Source: Heliorestis acidaminivorans (GTDB taxonomy: Bacteria; Bacillota; Desulfitobacteriia; Heliobacteriales; Heliobacteriaceae). Taken from it: 64,000 nucleotides of DNA. Of the stretch, positions 44,399 to 54,400 are shown one piece after another. The notes under the pieces were generated by a model that was given only the letters and a program-made list of their open reading frames with translations, made no database searches and was not told the DNA's origin. The position numbers and the translations under genes were made by a program. Position 1 is the stretch's first letter, and every line of letters starts with the position of its first letter. The stretch lies in NCBI RefSeq assembly GCF_008933955.1, contig NZ_WBXO01000005.1, forward strand, positions 186,001 through 250,000, in the 5' to 3' direction.

Positions 44399-45940
44399 TT
44401 GAAAGCAACTAATTCTGAACAAAAGGTTCAGCAAGTGACCGAAACCATTGAAGAGATTTTGCGCCAAGGAATTGCCTCCATCAGTGATGAAGAGCAAAAA
44501 ATGCTCAAAAAGGCAGGCATCTATTTTCATAAACCTAAAGAAAAGTTTCTCCTCTTTCTTCGTGTTACCTTGCCGGCAGGTATTTTGACGAGTGAACAAG
44601 GTAAAGTGTTGTCTCACATTGCCAACAGCTATGGCAAAGGTTATCTTTCTATTACTACGCGACAAGCTATACAGATTCATAACATAAAGCTAGAAGATAT
44701 GCCTTCAGTATTAACTTTATTGCAAAAGGCTAAGCTTTCCTCAATTGGTGCTGGCGGCGATAGTACTCGCAACATTGTAGCTCCTGTACTCACAGGTATT
44801 GATCCTCAGGAAGAGCTTGATTGCACAGAACTGATTAAAGAGCTCTATCATTTTTTTCAAGAAGATAGTACTTGCCAAGATTTGCCCCGAAAATTCAAGA
44901 TTGCTCTTTCTTCAAGTAGGGTGAGAAGCGGTGCTGAGGGCATTCATTGTCTTTCCTTTACAGCGGCTCGCCAAGATATAGAGGGTCAAGAAAGCAAGGG
45001 TTTTCATGTTCATGTTGGTGGTGGCTTGTCACGAGATGCTCGCGTTGCCCAAGAGCTTGATCTTTTTGTGCTACCTCATCAAGTTATCGATGTAGCTCAA
45101 GCTACAGCTACTCTTTTTCAAGATTACGGTTGTCGTGAAGATCGAAAAAAAGCTCGAGTGAAGCACCTTGTGGAGCGCTGGGGAGTGGAGGAGTTTCAGC
45201 AAAAGCTGATCAAATATCTAGGCTATGAATTGCCTGCAAAAGGTCAGAGTCAGCAGATAGTAGATCAAAAGTCATTTCAATATGGTTTACAGGTGCAAAA
45301 GCAAAAGGGCTACTATTATCTAGCTTTTCATATTCCTCGAGGCCATTTGAAGGCTACTCAGCTTCATGAATTAGCTAAGATCGCAGACGCTTATGGCTTG
45401 GGAGAACTGCGCCTCGGTTTCGGTCAAAGCATGGTTATTCCTCACGTACCCTTTTATCGAGGAAGAGACCTTGTAAAAGAAGATGTTTTTCAGCAATTAC
45501 CTATTTATCCTGCACCCTTAACAGGTCAGGTATTAGCTTGCACAGGTGGGGAATATTGCAAATATAGCAATGTGCAGACGAAAGAGCGGTTATATGAAAT
45601 TGTGGAGACTTTAGATCGTCAGTTTAAGGAAGAAGGCATAGAAGTGCCTCCTTTACGCATCCATATGGTTGGTTGCCCCCACAGCTGTGGTCATCGTCAT
45701 CTTGCAGATATAGGTTTACAAGCTAAGAAAAGTCTTATTGATGGGCAAGTAGAAGAAGCTTTTGTCATTTATCAAAAAAATGATAAGGCAGATCAAAGTG
45801 AACTGTGTACAGAAGAAGTTGCTATGGTTAAAGCCGAGGATTTACTACCTTTCTTGAAAGAGTTAATTATGGTAAAGCTTTTTCAAAAAAAAGCCGCAAA
45901 AGATAGGGCTTTTGCGGCTTCTGGGGAAGATAACTCTTAA
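44399..45940 (+). CDS. Ferredoxin-dependent sulfite (nitrite/sulfite) reductase
   Basis: Siroheme/4Fe-4S enzyme reducing sulfite to sulfide. The 513 residues have two ferrodoxin-like half-domains (SITTRQAIQIH, then GDSTRNIVAPV). Cluster ligands are CTGGEYC (Cys381 and 387) and CPHSC (Cys426 and 430). The TTG start follows AAGGAGACGG. A nitrite reductase of the NirA type is the alternative by sequence, but the sulfate operon makes sulfite the likely substrate. Confidence 0.9.
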   Translation: MKATNSEQKVQQVTETIEEILRQGIASISDEEQKMLKKAGIYFHKPKEKFLLFLRVTLPAGILTSEQGKVLSHIANSYGKGYLSITTRQAIQIHNIKLEDMPSVLTLLQKAKLSSIGAGGDSTRNIVAPVLTGIDPQEELDCTELIKELYHFFQEDSTCQDLPRKFKIALSSSRVRSGAEGIHCLSFTAARQDIEGQESKGFHVHVGGGLSRDARVAQELDLFVLPHQVIDVAQATATLFQDYGCREDRKKARVKHLVERWGVEEFQQKLIKYLGYELPAKGQSQQIVDQKSFQYGLQVQKQKGYYYLAFHIPRGHLKATQLHELAKIADAYGLGELRLGFGQSMVIPHVPFYRGRDLVKEDVFQQLPIYPAPLTGQVLACTGGEYCKYSNVQTKERLYEIVETLDRQFKEEGIEVPPLRIHMVGCPHSCGHRHLADIGLQAKKSLIDGQVEEAFVIYQKNDKADQSELCTEEVAMVKAEDLLPFLKELIMVKLFQKKAAKDRAFAASGEDNS

Positions 45941-45945
45941 TTACA

Positions 45946-46086
45946 TCAGATAGGCAGAATAGTTGGTTTTTTTTCACACTTACAGCAAACAACAAGACGG
46001 TCACCAGGTCGGAGTGTAACGGAGATTACCTTGTGTTTACGCTTTGGTTTTGGTTTAGGTTTAGGTGCAGGAGGTTTTGGCAACAT
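45946..46086 (-). CDS. Small Pro/Lys-rich protein with CCKC motif
   Basis: 46 residues on the minus strand. The start ATG lies eight bases after AAAGGAGG, an excellent ribosome site. The N-terminus is a Pro-Lys run (LPKPPAPKPKPKPKRKHK), then a beta-like VISVTLRPGDRLVVCCKCEKK. The three cysteines in CCKC could bind metal, but there are too few for a full zinc ribbon. It is convergent with the sulfite reductase gene and ends six bases from it. I do not recognise the family. Confidence 0.7.
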   Translation of the reverse strand: MLPKPPAPKPKPKPKRKHKVISVTLRPGDRLVVCCKCEKKPTILPI

Positions 46087-46153
46087 AGTCGGACCTCCTT
46101 TCTTCAAATAGGATTACAATTATATTTATGACAATGGAAAATAATGGGTTACA

Positions 46154-46192
46154 AAAAAGGAGCTACCTTTGCGCTGGTAGCTCCTTTTTTGT
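46154..46192. terminator. Bidirectional terminator
   Basis: AAAAAAGGAGCTACC ... GGTAGCTCCTTTTTT with a short loop. It most likely ends the secreted-protein gene at 46285 on the minus strand. Confidence 0.85.
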
Positions 46193-46284
46193 ATGCTTGC
46201 TAACTTTTACATTACTTTCATCCAGAAAAAAAATTTTTGCTTTTTCACTTTTCGCTTTTGCTCGGAAGAAACAATTACTACTAA

Positions 46285-46788
46285 CTAGAGCTGGCTGATC
46301 AAACCTTTACCGAGATCTTCGATATCGTAAATTCGCCAACCTTGTTCTGTTTGAAAGAGCAGAAAACGACTTGCAATTTTTTCAGTAATTAGGCCTTTAG
46401 TTCCGTGCAAGTAAGTGCTTTGTCCTTCGCCAATAACAATAGCTTTTCCATTAAGATTATAGATAAGTTGAAGGTTATGATACTCTACGGTTTCATAAAA
46501 ATCGGCTGGATAAGCTAAGAGCAGTAGGACTTCTGTTAGTAATGGTTCTGTATAAATCTTGCGAATATTAGGTTCTGAGAAAGCTATCTCAAAATTCCAA
46601 AGCTGTTCATGAAGATCTAGACTCTTCTGCAAATCTTTAGTCATTGTAAGATCTTGTTTCTGTAAAAGAGTAGATTGCTTTTCTTCTTCATGAAATATAA
46701 AAGGCTTGTCTTCAATAGTCCAGCCCCAAGATCCAGGTATTAAAAAAAATAAAAAGGCCGCCAAAATGCTTGTCCAGAATCGACGCAT
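46285..46788 (-). CDS. Secreted or membrane-anchored hypothetical protein
   Basis: 167 residues from the ATG at 46788, which follows GGGGAGGTGAT. The longer frame to 46827 runs through that site. The N-terminus RRFWTSILAAFLFFLIPGSWG is a signal peptide or anchor. The rest is a soluble domain of unknown family with alternating hydrophobic strands near the end (YNLNGKAIVIGEGQSTYL, FLLFQTEQGWRIYDIEDL). It is divergent from the MscS gene. Confidence 0.72.
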   Translation of the reverse strand: MRRFWTSILAAFLFFLIPGSWGWTIEDKPFIFHEEEKQSTLLQKQDLTMTKDLQKSLDLHEQLWNFEIAFSEPNIRKIYTEPLLTEVLLLLAYPADFYETVEYHNLQLIYNLNGKAIVIGEGQSTYLHGTKGLITEKIASRFLLFQTEQGWRIYDIEDLGKGLISQL

Positions 46789-46970
46789 GAAAAGCAGATC
46801 ACCTCCCCAATTAAATATATGCACCAAGCAAAAGGAAAATGCTGGAAAAATAAAAATATTTTTAGATAACAGGGAATGCTTTTGGCAGTGTCGAAAAATA
46901 GCAATGTATGGGTGCAGATGTTATTTTTTGTATCTATTGTAGTATTCTATGGTTTTGAGGTGTCTGCTTT

Positions 46971-49292
46971 ATGAAGCATAGAACTTTATATTTTCTAATA
47001 GGATTAGTTCTTTTTTTTATGGTCCCTGTAGTGCTTGCAGATGGGCCATCAACAGTTATAGGCGTTTATAAAGAAGCTGATTCAAGTGAACCAGTAGAGA
47101 GCGAGCCGGCAGAGAGCGAGCCGACAGAGAGTGAGCCGGCAGAGAGCGAGCCGGCAGAGAGCGAGCCGACAGAGAGTGAGCCGGCAGAGAGTGAGCCAGC
47201 AGAGAGTGAGCCGGCAGAGAGTGAGCCAGCAGAGAGCGAGCCAGCAGTAAGTGAGCAAGCAGAGAGTGAGCTGGCAGAGAGTGAGCCAGCAGAGAGTGAG
47301 CTGGCAGAGAGTGAGCCAGCAGAGAGTGAGCTGGCAGAGAGTGAGCAGGCAGAGATTGAGCAGGCAGAGATTGAGCCAGCAGAGAGCGAGCCGGCAGAGA
47401 GCGAGCCAGCAGTAAGTGAGCCTGTAACGAGGCTAGTTCCTCTTGTGCCGACAACACCAACAGTTCCCGACGCGCCTGTACCAGCCATGACGAATTCAGG
47501 GGGAGCAGAAGCTACAGAAGCTACTGCCGAAAGAAAACCTTCCAACAATGTTAGTACAAATCCAAATCAAAATCCAAATACAAATAGGTCGCTAGATGTA
47601 GTGAATAATTCTACAGAGGTAACGAATCAAGCTATTGATCCTCCAACTTCAACAAATGTAACTAGGACAGTAAGAGAAGTACCAGAGGAAGAGCAGATTC
47701 GCAGTTCTGTTGTTCACTTTAATGGCGAAGACTTGTTAACTATTCGTGTTGAGGCAGGTACTATTTCACCACAGATTCGAGCGCAAATTATTGCAGAGCG
47801 TATTATTATGTTGGCCAAAGACAACCGCTTTGTTCCAGAAACTTTAGGAACCTTTGATGAAGATGACGTTTCCGTGATCATGGCTGGCGACTTTATGCTC
47901 ATGACAGTAACCGATCTTGATGGTGCTGTCGAAGGATTGACCCGACAGGAATTAGCGACTGCATATACCCAAAAGATTAAGCAAGCTATTGTAAACTATC
48001 GAAATGAGCGTAGTACAGAAAGTTTAATCTCAGGAGCAATTTATGCTATCCTAGCTACCTTGATTTTCTTTCTATTTATTCGCTACTCTAAAAAGATCTT
48101 GCTATGGATACAAGAACGCATTGAGCGTACTCAACAGGAACGACAATATGCCCTACGACTTAAGACTTTAGAATTGTTGACCCCTGAAAGAATTACGAGA
48201 ATTTTATTGAAGACAACGCACTATTTGCGTACTTTGATTATTTTGTTTTTGGGCTACTATTATCTTTATATAGTCTTTAGTCTTTTTCCATGGACTCGAG
48301 ATCTAGCAGGGCAATTACTGGAATATTCGAAGACACCTTTTTTAATGGCTGGTGAATGGTTGTTAGAATATTTGCCTAACTTTTCGATCATTTTACTAGT
48401 TATAGTTTCGTCTTTTTATCTCTTGAAGTTTATCCGTTATGTTTTTGTGCAGATTGCCAAAGGAAAAGTTCAATTTTCAGGTTTCTATCCCGATTGGGCC
48501 ATGCCTACTTATAAAATTGTTCGCATATTTATTGTAATTCTCAATTTGATCATTATTTACCCTTATCTTCCAGGATCTGATTCGCCTATCTTTCAAGGTA
48601 TTACGGTTTTTCTTGGCTTGCTTTTTTCACTGGGCTCTTCTTCAGCTATATCGAATGTAGTAGCTGGTGTTGTTCTTACTTATATGCGACCTTTTAACCT
48701 TGGTGATCGAGTCAAGATCGCTGAAACTGTTGGCGATATTATTGAAAAGAACCTGCTCGTGACCAGAATGCGAACAGCAAAAAACGAGGACATAACTATA
48801 CCTAATATACAAGTTCTAAATAACCATATAGTCAATTACAGTTCTATGGCTCAAAAAGGTGGCGTTATTCTACATACTAAAGTAACCATTGGCTATGATA
48901 TACCTTGGAGGACTGTGCATAAGCTACTAATTGAAGCGGCAGAAGCATCACCTTATGTACTTCCTCACCCAACTCCATTTGTTCATCAGACCAGTTTAGA
49001 CGATTATTATCCTACCTATGAATTAAACGCTTATACGAATCAGCCCAATCGTATGGCCGCTGTTTATTCTGATATTCATCAAAACATCCAAGATAAGTTT
49101 AATGAAGCTGGAATTGAAATTTTATCGCCTCAATATCAGGCCCTGCGAGATGGCAATCAAGTTACCACTCCGGAAGGTTATTTGCCTTCTGATTACAAAG
49201 CGCCGCGTTTCCGAGTGGAAAATACGTCCCAGCAAGAGCCTAAGTTAGACTTCGAAAGAAATAAGCGTTCAAAGCAAGAAATAGCAGGTTGA
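46971..49292 (+). CDS. MscS-family mechanosensitive channel with long acidic repeat region
   Basis: 773 residues. A signal peptide (LYFLIGLVLFFMVPVVLADG) is followed by a Ser-Glu-Pro repeat region (about residues 39-152), a Thr/Pro/Asn-rich linker and a soluble domain of about 100 residues. Next come four or so membrane helices from about residue 340, and the MscS core (GLLFSLGSSSAISNVVAGVV as the pore helix, then the RPFNLGDRVKIAETVGDI beta domain). It releases solutes on hypo-osmotic shock. The extracytoplasmic repeats are unusual and may span the cell wall. Confidence 0.9.
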   Translation: MKHRTLYFLIGLVLFFMVPVVLADGPSTVIGVYKEADSSEPVESEPAESEPTESEPAESEPAESEPTESEPAESEPAESEPAESEPAESEPAVSEQAESELAESEPAESELAESEPAESELAESEQAEIEQAEIEPAESEPAESEPAVSEPVTRLVPLVPTTPTVPDAPVPAMTNSGGAEATEATAERKPSNNVSTNPNQNPNTNRSLDVVNNSTEVTNQAIDPPTSTNVTRTVREVPEEEQIRSSVVHFNGEDLLTIRVEAGTISPQIRAQIIAERIIMLAKDNRFVPETLGTFDEDDVSVIMAGDFMLMTVTDLDGAVEGLTRQELATAYTQKIKQAIVNYRNERSTESLISGAIYAILATLIFFLFIRYSKKILLWIQERIERTQQERQYALRLKTLELLTPERITRILLKTTHYLRTLIILFLGYYYLYIVFSLFPWTRDLAGQLLEYSKTPFLMAGEWLLEYLPNFSIILLVIVSSFYLLKFIRYVFVQIAKGKVQFSGFYPDWAMPTYKIVRIFIVILNLIIIYPYLPGSDSPIFQGITVFLGLLFSLGSSSAISNVVAGVVLTYMRPFNLGDRVKIAETVGDIIEKNLLVTRMRTAKNEDITIPNIQVLNNHIVNYSSMAQKGGVILHTKVTIGYDIPWRTVHKLLIEAAEASPYVLPHPTPFVHQTSLDDYYPTYELNAYTNQPNRMAAVYSDIHQNIQDKFNEAGIEILSPQYQALRDGNQVTTPEGYLPSDYKAPRFRVENTSQQEPKLDFERNKRSKQEIAG
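47085..47426 (+). repeat. 15-bp minisatellite coding for SEPAE repeats
   Basis: About 23 tandem units of 15 bp (consensus AGNGAGCCGGCAGAG) with variants SEPAE, SEPTE, SELAE, SEQAE, IEQAE and SEPAV. Unit length is a multiple of three, so copy-number change keeps the frame. Runs of near-identical units suggest slippage or recombination. Confidence 0.95.
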
Positions 49293-49317
49293 ACTGAATA
49301 AGCTGAAGATAGGCATG

Positions 49318-49374
49318 ATAAAAGCCTCTAGAGAGTTAAGCAAGTTTACTTTACTCATCTCTAGAGGCTTTTTT
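49318..49374. terminator. Bidirectional terminator between mscS and HD-GYP gene
   Basis: AAAAGCCTCTAGAGA ... TCTCTAGAGGCTTTTTT, T-run on plus and matching A-run on the other side. Confidence 0.86.
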
Positions 49375-49406
49375 GTACTTCTTATAGGCAAAAAATGCAT
49401 TAAGGG

Positions 49407-50438
49407 CTACTGCAGGACCTGATCGATCTTCAAATCACTACGACTATAAAGGTTAATTAGCTCTCCGTCTACTTCTACAATAGGTGAGGCTAGAGCATAG
49501 TTGTTGATAAAAACAATCTGTGCTTTCCGACCATCACTGAGGCGAACCCAGGCGTTAAGGTAGTAATGGGCAATCTTGGACATAAAAGTATTGACATAGT
49601 TGATATCAAAGCGTGTAAAACGATCAGCTTCTAGCAACTGTAGTATTTTATAGGGGTCTGGCCTTTCTTGTAAGGTTTTGCCACCTGTAGTCTTGTTGTC
49701 ATAGTAATTAGCTATGGCAACGATGCGAGCGTATTCGGTAATATCATTCCATTTTACTTTTAGAGGGAAACCTGTGCCATCAAGATTCTCATGGTGAAGA
49801 AGCACAGCTTGGGCAATGGCTTCACTGAAGCCTTGCTTTTTGAGCATGTCGTAGCCTAATTGGGGGTGAAGTTTATAATCATGAACTTTATCATAGGTAT
49901 TAGTTGTTTTGCCTATATCATGTAAAAGAGCGGCAATGGTAAGTTCTTTTACTTCTTCCACGCTGTAATTAAGCCAAGTACCTAAAAGATTACTAAGTAT
50001 AGATACGTTTACGCTGTGTGTAAAAATAGAGCTTTCTTCAAGTTGCGTAGCATAGAGATACTTGAGAATCTCTTTGGGATCCTCAATTGATTTCATTACT
50101 TGATGAGTTACGTCTATTAGACAATCACGATCTACTTCTTCACCCTTACATATATTTTGCATGCTTGATTTAACTTGCGCTTCTGTTTTTTTATACACTT
50201 GAGTGAACTGATTTAAGGCTTTACGATTAATATTTTTGTACTCTTCTTGCGCGGAGTGTTGGCCCAAAATGACATAAAGATGCTCTACGTTGTGCATTCT
50301 GATTTTGTGTAAAAGATGGGCTGTTAAGACTTCTCCTTTGTTGACGATGACAGAACCTGTGGGAGAAAAAACGTCATTGGCCAGTTTCATGCCAATTCTG
50401 GCGGCAGATGCACGAATCCTTTGTGGACGAGCTTCCAT
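49407..50438 (-). CDS. HD-GYP domain phosphodiesterase
   Basis: 343 residues from the ATG at 50438 (ribosome site GGAAGGAGAA). The frame continues to 50519 without support. The C-terminal HD-GYP domain has LLHDIGKT, then HHENLDGTGFP (the HHE...GxGYP variant), so it probably hydrolyses cyclic di-GMP. The N-terminal 100 residues (MKLANDVFSPTGSVIVNKGE) are the small beta domain often found before HD-GYP. No membrane segment remains with this start. Confidence 0.92.
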   Translation of the reverse strand: MEARPQRIRASAARIGMKLANDVFSPTGSVIVNKGEVLTAHLLHKIRMHNVEHLYVILGQHSAQEEYKNINRKALNQFTQVYKKTEAQVKSSMQNICKGEEVDRDCLIDVTHQVMKSIEDPKEILKYLYATQLEESSIFTHSVNVSILSNLLGTWLNYSVEEVKELTIAALLHDIGKTTNTYDKVHDYKLHPQLGYDMLKKQGFSEAIAQAVLLHHENLDGTGFPLKVKWNDITEYARIVAIANYYDNKTTGGKTLQERPDPYKILQLLEADRFTRFDINYVNTFMSKIAHYYLNAWVRLSDGRKAQIVFINNYALASPIVEVDGELINLYSRSDLKIDQVLQ

Positions 50439-50527
50439 ACGCTTTCTCCTTCCTCGAGAGAAAAAACCTATTATTAGGTTATTAAGCAATGCGAATCGGT
50501 AAATTATAGGGAAATACAAATATTTTA

Positions 50528-51247
50528 TTATAGTACATATTTGAAAAAACGTTGGTATCTTTGTAATAAGATTTCCATCACTCGAATGCGACCAAGCTTT
50601 TTGTCCTCAAAGGGTATTAGATACCAAGGAGCAACTGCTGTGTGGGTCTTTTCGAACATTTCATCAAGGGCTTCTTCATAGTCAGACCATTTATCACGGT
50701 TTCGCCAATCTTCATCAGTGATTTTCCATCTTTTGTAGGGATTTTCCTGCCTTTCTTTGAATCTTTTTAGTTGTTCTTTGGGACTGATGTGCAGAAAAAA
50801 TTTCAATAGAAGCGTTCGATCATCAACTAAAAGTCGTTCAAATTCGTTTATTTCTCTGTAGGCACGGCGCCATTCTTCTTTCGTACATAGTTTTTCCACT
50901 CTTTCTACAAGAACACGGCCATACCAACTGCGATCAAAAAAGCCCATCTGACCATGACGAGGTAAGCGAACCCAAAAGCGCCGTAAGTAATGGTGACGTA
51001 GTTCTACTTTTGTAGGTGCTCCAATAGGATGGACTTCGTAAGTACGAGGGTCAAGTTTTTCAGTAATTCGGCGAATGACGCCACCTTTACCTGAAGCATC
51101 CCAACCTTCAAAAACAAGAATAACGGCTGCATTTTTTTCTATAATTTCTGCTTGATAATGTAACAGTTCTAATTGTAGTTGTGCCAATTTTTGTTCATAT
51201 TCTGTCTTGTTCATGCGATGAGTTAGATCGATGTCTGCAATACGCAT
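50528..51247 (-). CDS. Polyphosphate kinase 2 family protein
   Basis: About 239 residues. The Walker A is GWDASGKGG, with LDPRTYEVHPIGAPTKVEL and a lid region RFWVRLPRHGQMGFFDRSWYGRVL, the PPK2 pattern of polyphosphate-driven nucleotide phosphorylation. Candidate starts are ATG at 51247 (GGGGGT seven bases upstream) or upstream at 51262 or 51289. The first is chosen on ribosome-site spacing. The single PPK2 domain points to ADP or AMP phosphorylation, and the exact class is not decidable here. Confidence 0.9.
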   Translation of the reverse strand: MRIADIDLTHRMNKTEYEQKLAQLQLELLHYQAEIIEKNAAVILVFEGWDASGKGGVIRRITEKLDPRTYEVHPIGAPTKVELRHHYLRRFWVRLPRHGQMGFFDRSWYGRVLVERVEKLCTKEEWRRAYREINEFERLLVDDRTLLLKFFLHISPKEQLKRFKERQENPYKRWKITDEDWRNRDKWSDYEEALDEMFEKTHTAVAPWYLIPFEDKKLGRIRVMEILLQRYQRFFKYVL

Positions 51248-51410
51248 CACGATAACCCCCATGTTCCTAATTCTTTTTTTCTCTAACATACTCTTTTCTA
51301 TATGAATGCATTGATTCCTTTTTCCTTGAATTCTTTCTAATGGATAAAAGGGTTTGTTTTTTACTCTGACGAAATAGTTTGGGTCTATGCCGTTAAAGGG
51401 GGGGAAAGGT

Positions 51411-54400
51411 GTGGGTCTTCGTTTAATCCTTGGAAGAGCTGGTACAGGTAAAACAAATCTATGTCTGCAAGAAATAAGAGAAGCCTTGCTTGCTTCACCG
51501 CAAGGAAAAGCTTTGATCTTTCTTGTCCCCGAGCAGGCTTCCTATCAAATGGAGCGAGCTTTATTGTCGACTCCACTGTTAGGAGGGACTATTCGAGGAC
51601 AAGTCTATAGCTTTCGACGCTTGGCTTGGCGTATTTTGCAGGAAGTAGGGGGTAGTGCTAGGCTTCCCATTGGAGAGATTGGCAAAAGGATGGTGCTTCG
51701 GCAGATTTTAGAAGCCCATAAGCAAGATTTGCGGGTTTTCCATCGATCTGCCGAACGGCCTGGTTTTGCTGATGCTCTTGCTGGTACTTTAACGGAATTA
51801 AAACTTTATAATATTCATGATGAAAGTCTTTTAATGAGTCAGGCTATTGTTAAGGAAAGAGAAGGCTCTAATCTCTTAGCAGATAAACTGCACGATCTCG
51901 CTTTGATCTATAAGGCTTTTTCTTGCTTTCTAGCTGATACTTATACTGATCCTGATGATTACTTGAATTTGTTAGCCTTACGTCTGCCGCAATCGCAGGC
52001 TCTGCAATCTGCTGAAATCTGGGTTGATGGTTTTACAGGCTTTACTCCGCAAGAATTAAAAGTGCTAGGTGCTTTATTAAAGATATGTGATCGCGTCAAC
52101 GTGACCTTAACTCTTGATGAGCAGTCAGCAGAGGTTGTTGATGAGACTCATCCTTTTTATCTTACTAATCATACCTATCAAAAGTTGCAAGAACTTGTGG
52201 CAATGGAAAAAGTGCCTCATGAAGAGAAACTGATCTTAGAGCAAAGGTATCGATTTGTTAATCCCCTACTTAAACACTTAGAGCATAACTTTTTTCTACG
52301 ACCTGACAAGTGTTGGCTTGAACCTGCATCAGGTCTAAATCTTTGCGGTGCTGTTAATCGCCGAAGCGAAGTAGAAGGGATAGCTCGTGAAATGCTTCGT
52401 CTTTGCCGTGATGAAGGTTATCGCTGGCGTGATATGGCAATTTTTGTGCGTCAGATGGAGCCTTACCATGCCTTATTGACGGCTGTTTTTCAAGATTTTG
52501 AGATTCCTTTCTTTCTCGATCATAAGCGACCAGTACAGCACCATCCGCTGATAGAGTTGATTCGCTCAGCTTTAGAAGCAGTAGATATGGATTGGTCCTA
52601 TGAGCCACTCTTTCGTTATCTGAAGACTGATCTAGTGCCTATTGAGCGCGAAAGAGTGGACTTGTTAGAGAATTATGTTCTCGCTCACGGTATTCGCGGT
52701 TATCGCTGGCGCGATCAACAACCTTGGGTTTTTCAACGTAAAATAACAGCATCCGATCAAGATCAAGAGAGAGCAAACAAAGATATGGAACTGCTTGCTT
52801 ATGTCAATAATGCTCGTGAAGATGCACGTCTTGCTCTTTTAGCTTTTGAGAAGAAGCTAAAAAAGACTAGAGATGTTGCGCATATTACAAAAGCTCTCTA
52901 TGAACTACTGTTAGATTTAGAAGTGCCTGCCACGTTAGCTCGTTGGAGTGAAGAGGCCGAAAAAGAAGGGTTAGTAGAAGAGGCACGAACTCATCGTCAA
53001 ATCTGGAAATCTATTTTGGATTTAATGGATCAAATGGTGGAATCTCTACAAAGCTTAGATATGGATCTGCCCTCTTATCGCCAAGTCTTAGAAACAGGAT
53101 TGGAAAGTTTAACTCTGGGCTTGATTCCACCAGAGTTTGATCAAGTTTTTATAGCTTCTCTCGATCGTTCTCGAAGTCCCGAAGTAAAGGCCGCTTTTAT
53201 CGTCGGTGTTTCAGATGGACTTTTCCCTGCTAGAGTACAAGAAGATGGTATCTTCGATGACGGAGAGAGAGAGAGATTAAAGTCTATGGCAGGCATAGAA
53301 TTAGCGCCTGATAGTCGTCGCCGCCTTTTCGAAGAGCAATTTCATATCTACAGTGCTTTGACTAGAGCTAGTGAATGCCTTTATTTTACCTATCCTCTAG
53401 CTGATGAAGAAGGAAAAGCCTTATTACCTTCCTCGATCATTGGTCGTCTAAGAGAGCTCTACAAGGAAGCAGAGGAAAAGACATTTTTTCTAGAGCCGCC
53501 TCTGTTAGAGCAAGAAGAAGACCTCTTAGTTAAGGAATATTTTTGTCAGGGCAGGCGAGCCCTTTCTTACTTAATGCCACAGCTGAGAGAAGCTTTTAGT
53601 GGACGTCCTGTTGCTGAGGTTTGGTGGACTCTTTACTCTTGGTTTGCCAGTCAAGAAAGCTGGAGCAAGGATCTGCAACAAACTGTTCCTGGTCTCTGGC
53701 ATTATAATCAAGAATCTCCATTGCCAGAAAAATTAAGTCATCGTCTCTACGGTAAAGCTTTGAAAGCTGGTATTTCTAGAATTGAACAGTTTACAGCTTG
53801 TCCTTTTTCACAATTTCTATCTCATGGACTGCGCTTGAAAGATCGTGCTCTTTTTCGTTTGCAAGCACCTGACTTGGGTCAGTTTTTTCATGAAGCTTTA
53901 AAAAGCTTAGGAGAAGAGGTTAAGGAAAAGAAAATTGATTGGGCTAAGCTGTCTGATGATGATTGCAGTACCTTGAGCGACCATATAGTGGCTACTTTAG
54001 CTCCTCAATTGCAAAACGAGATTCTGCTTAGTACAGCACGTCTTCGCTATCTGAAGGGACGTCTGCAAAAGACGGTTGGTCGAGCGGCTTGGCTGATGCG
54101 GGAACATTTTCGGCGCGGTGCATTTGAACCTTTGCGCTTTGAAGCTCCCTTTGGTCGAGATAAAGAGCTACCTCCATTGTTAGTACCATTGAGCAAAGGT
54201 CGTTCCTTAGAGCTAGTTGGACGGATCGATCGCATAGATGGCTTTTACAGTCCTGAGCGTTCTTTACTTCGTATCATTGATTACAAATCAAGCTATAGTC
54301 GGCTTGCTTTAGATGAAATCTACCATGGCATACGTTTACAGTTACTAGCCTACCTAGATATTGCTTTAGCCGCAGGGCCTCGTCTTTTTGGGGCGAAGGA

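Noticed and set aside
47056-47548. Antisense frames of 134 and 160 codons opposite the MscS repeats
   Set aside because: They are low-complexity shadows of the 15-bp minisatellite.
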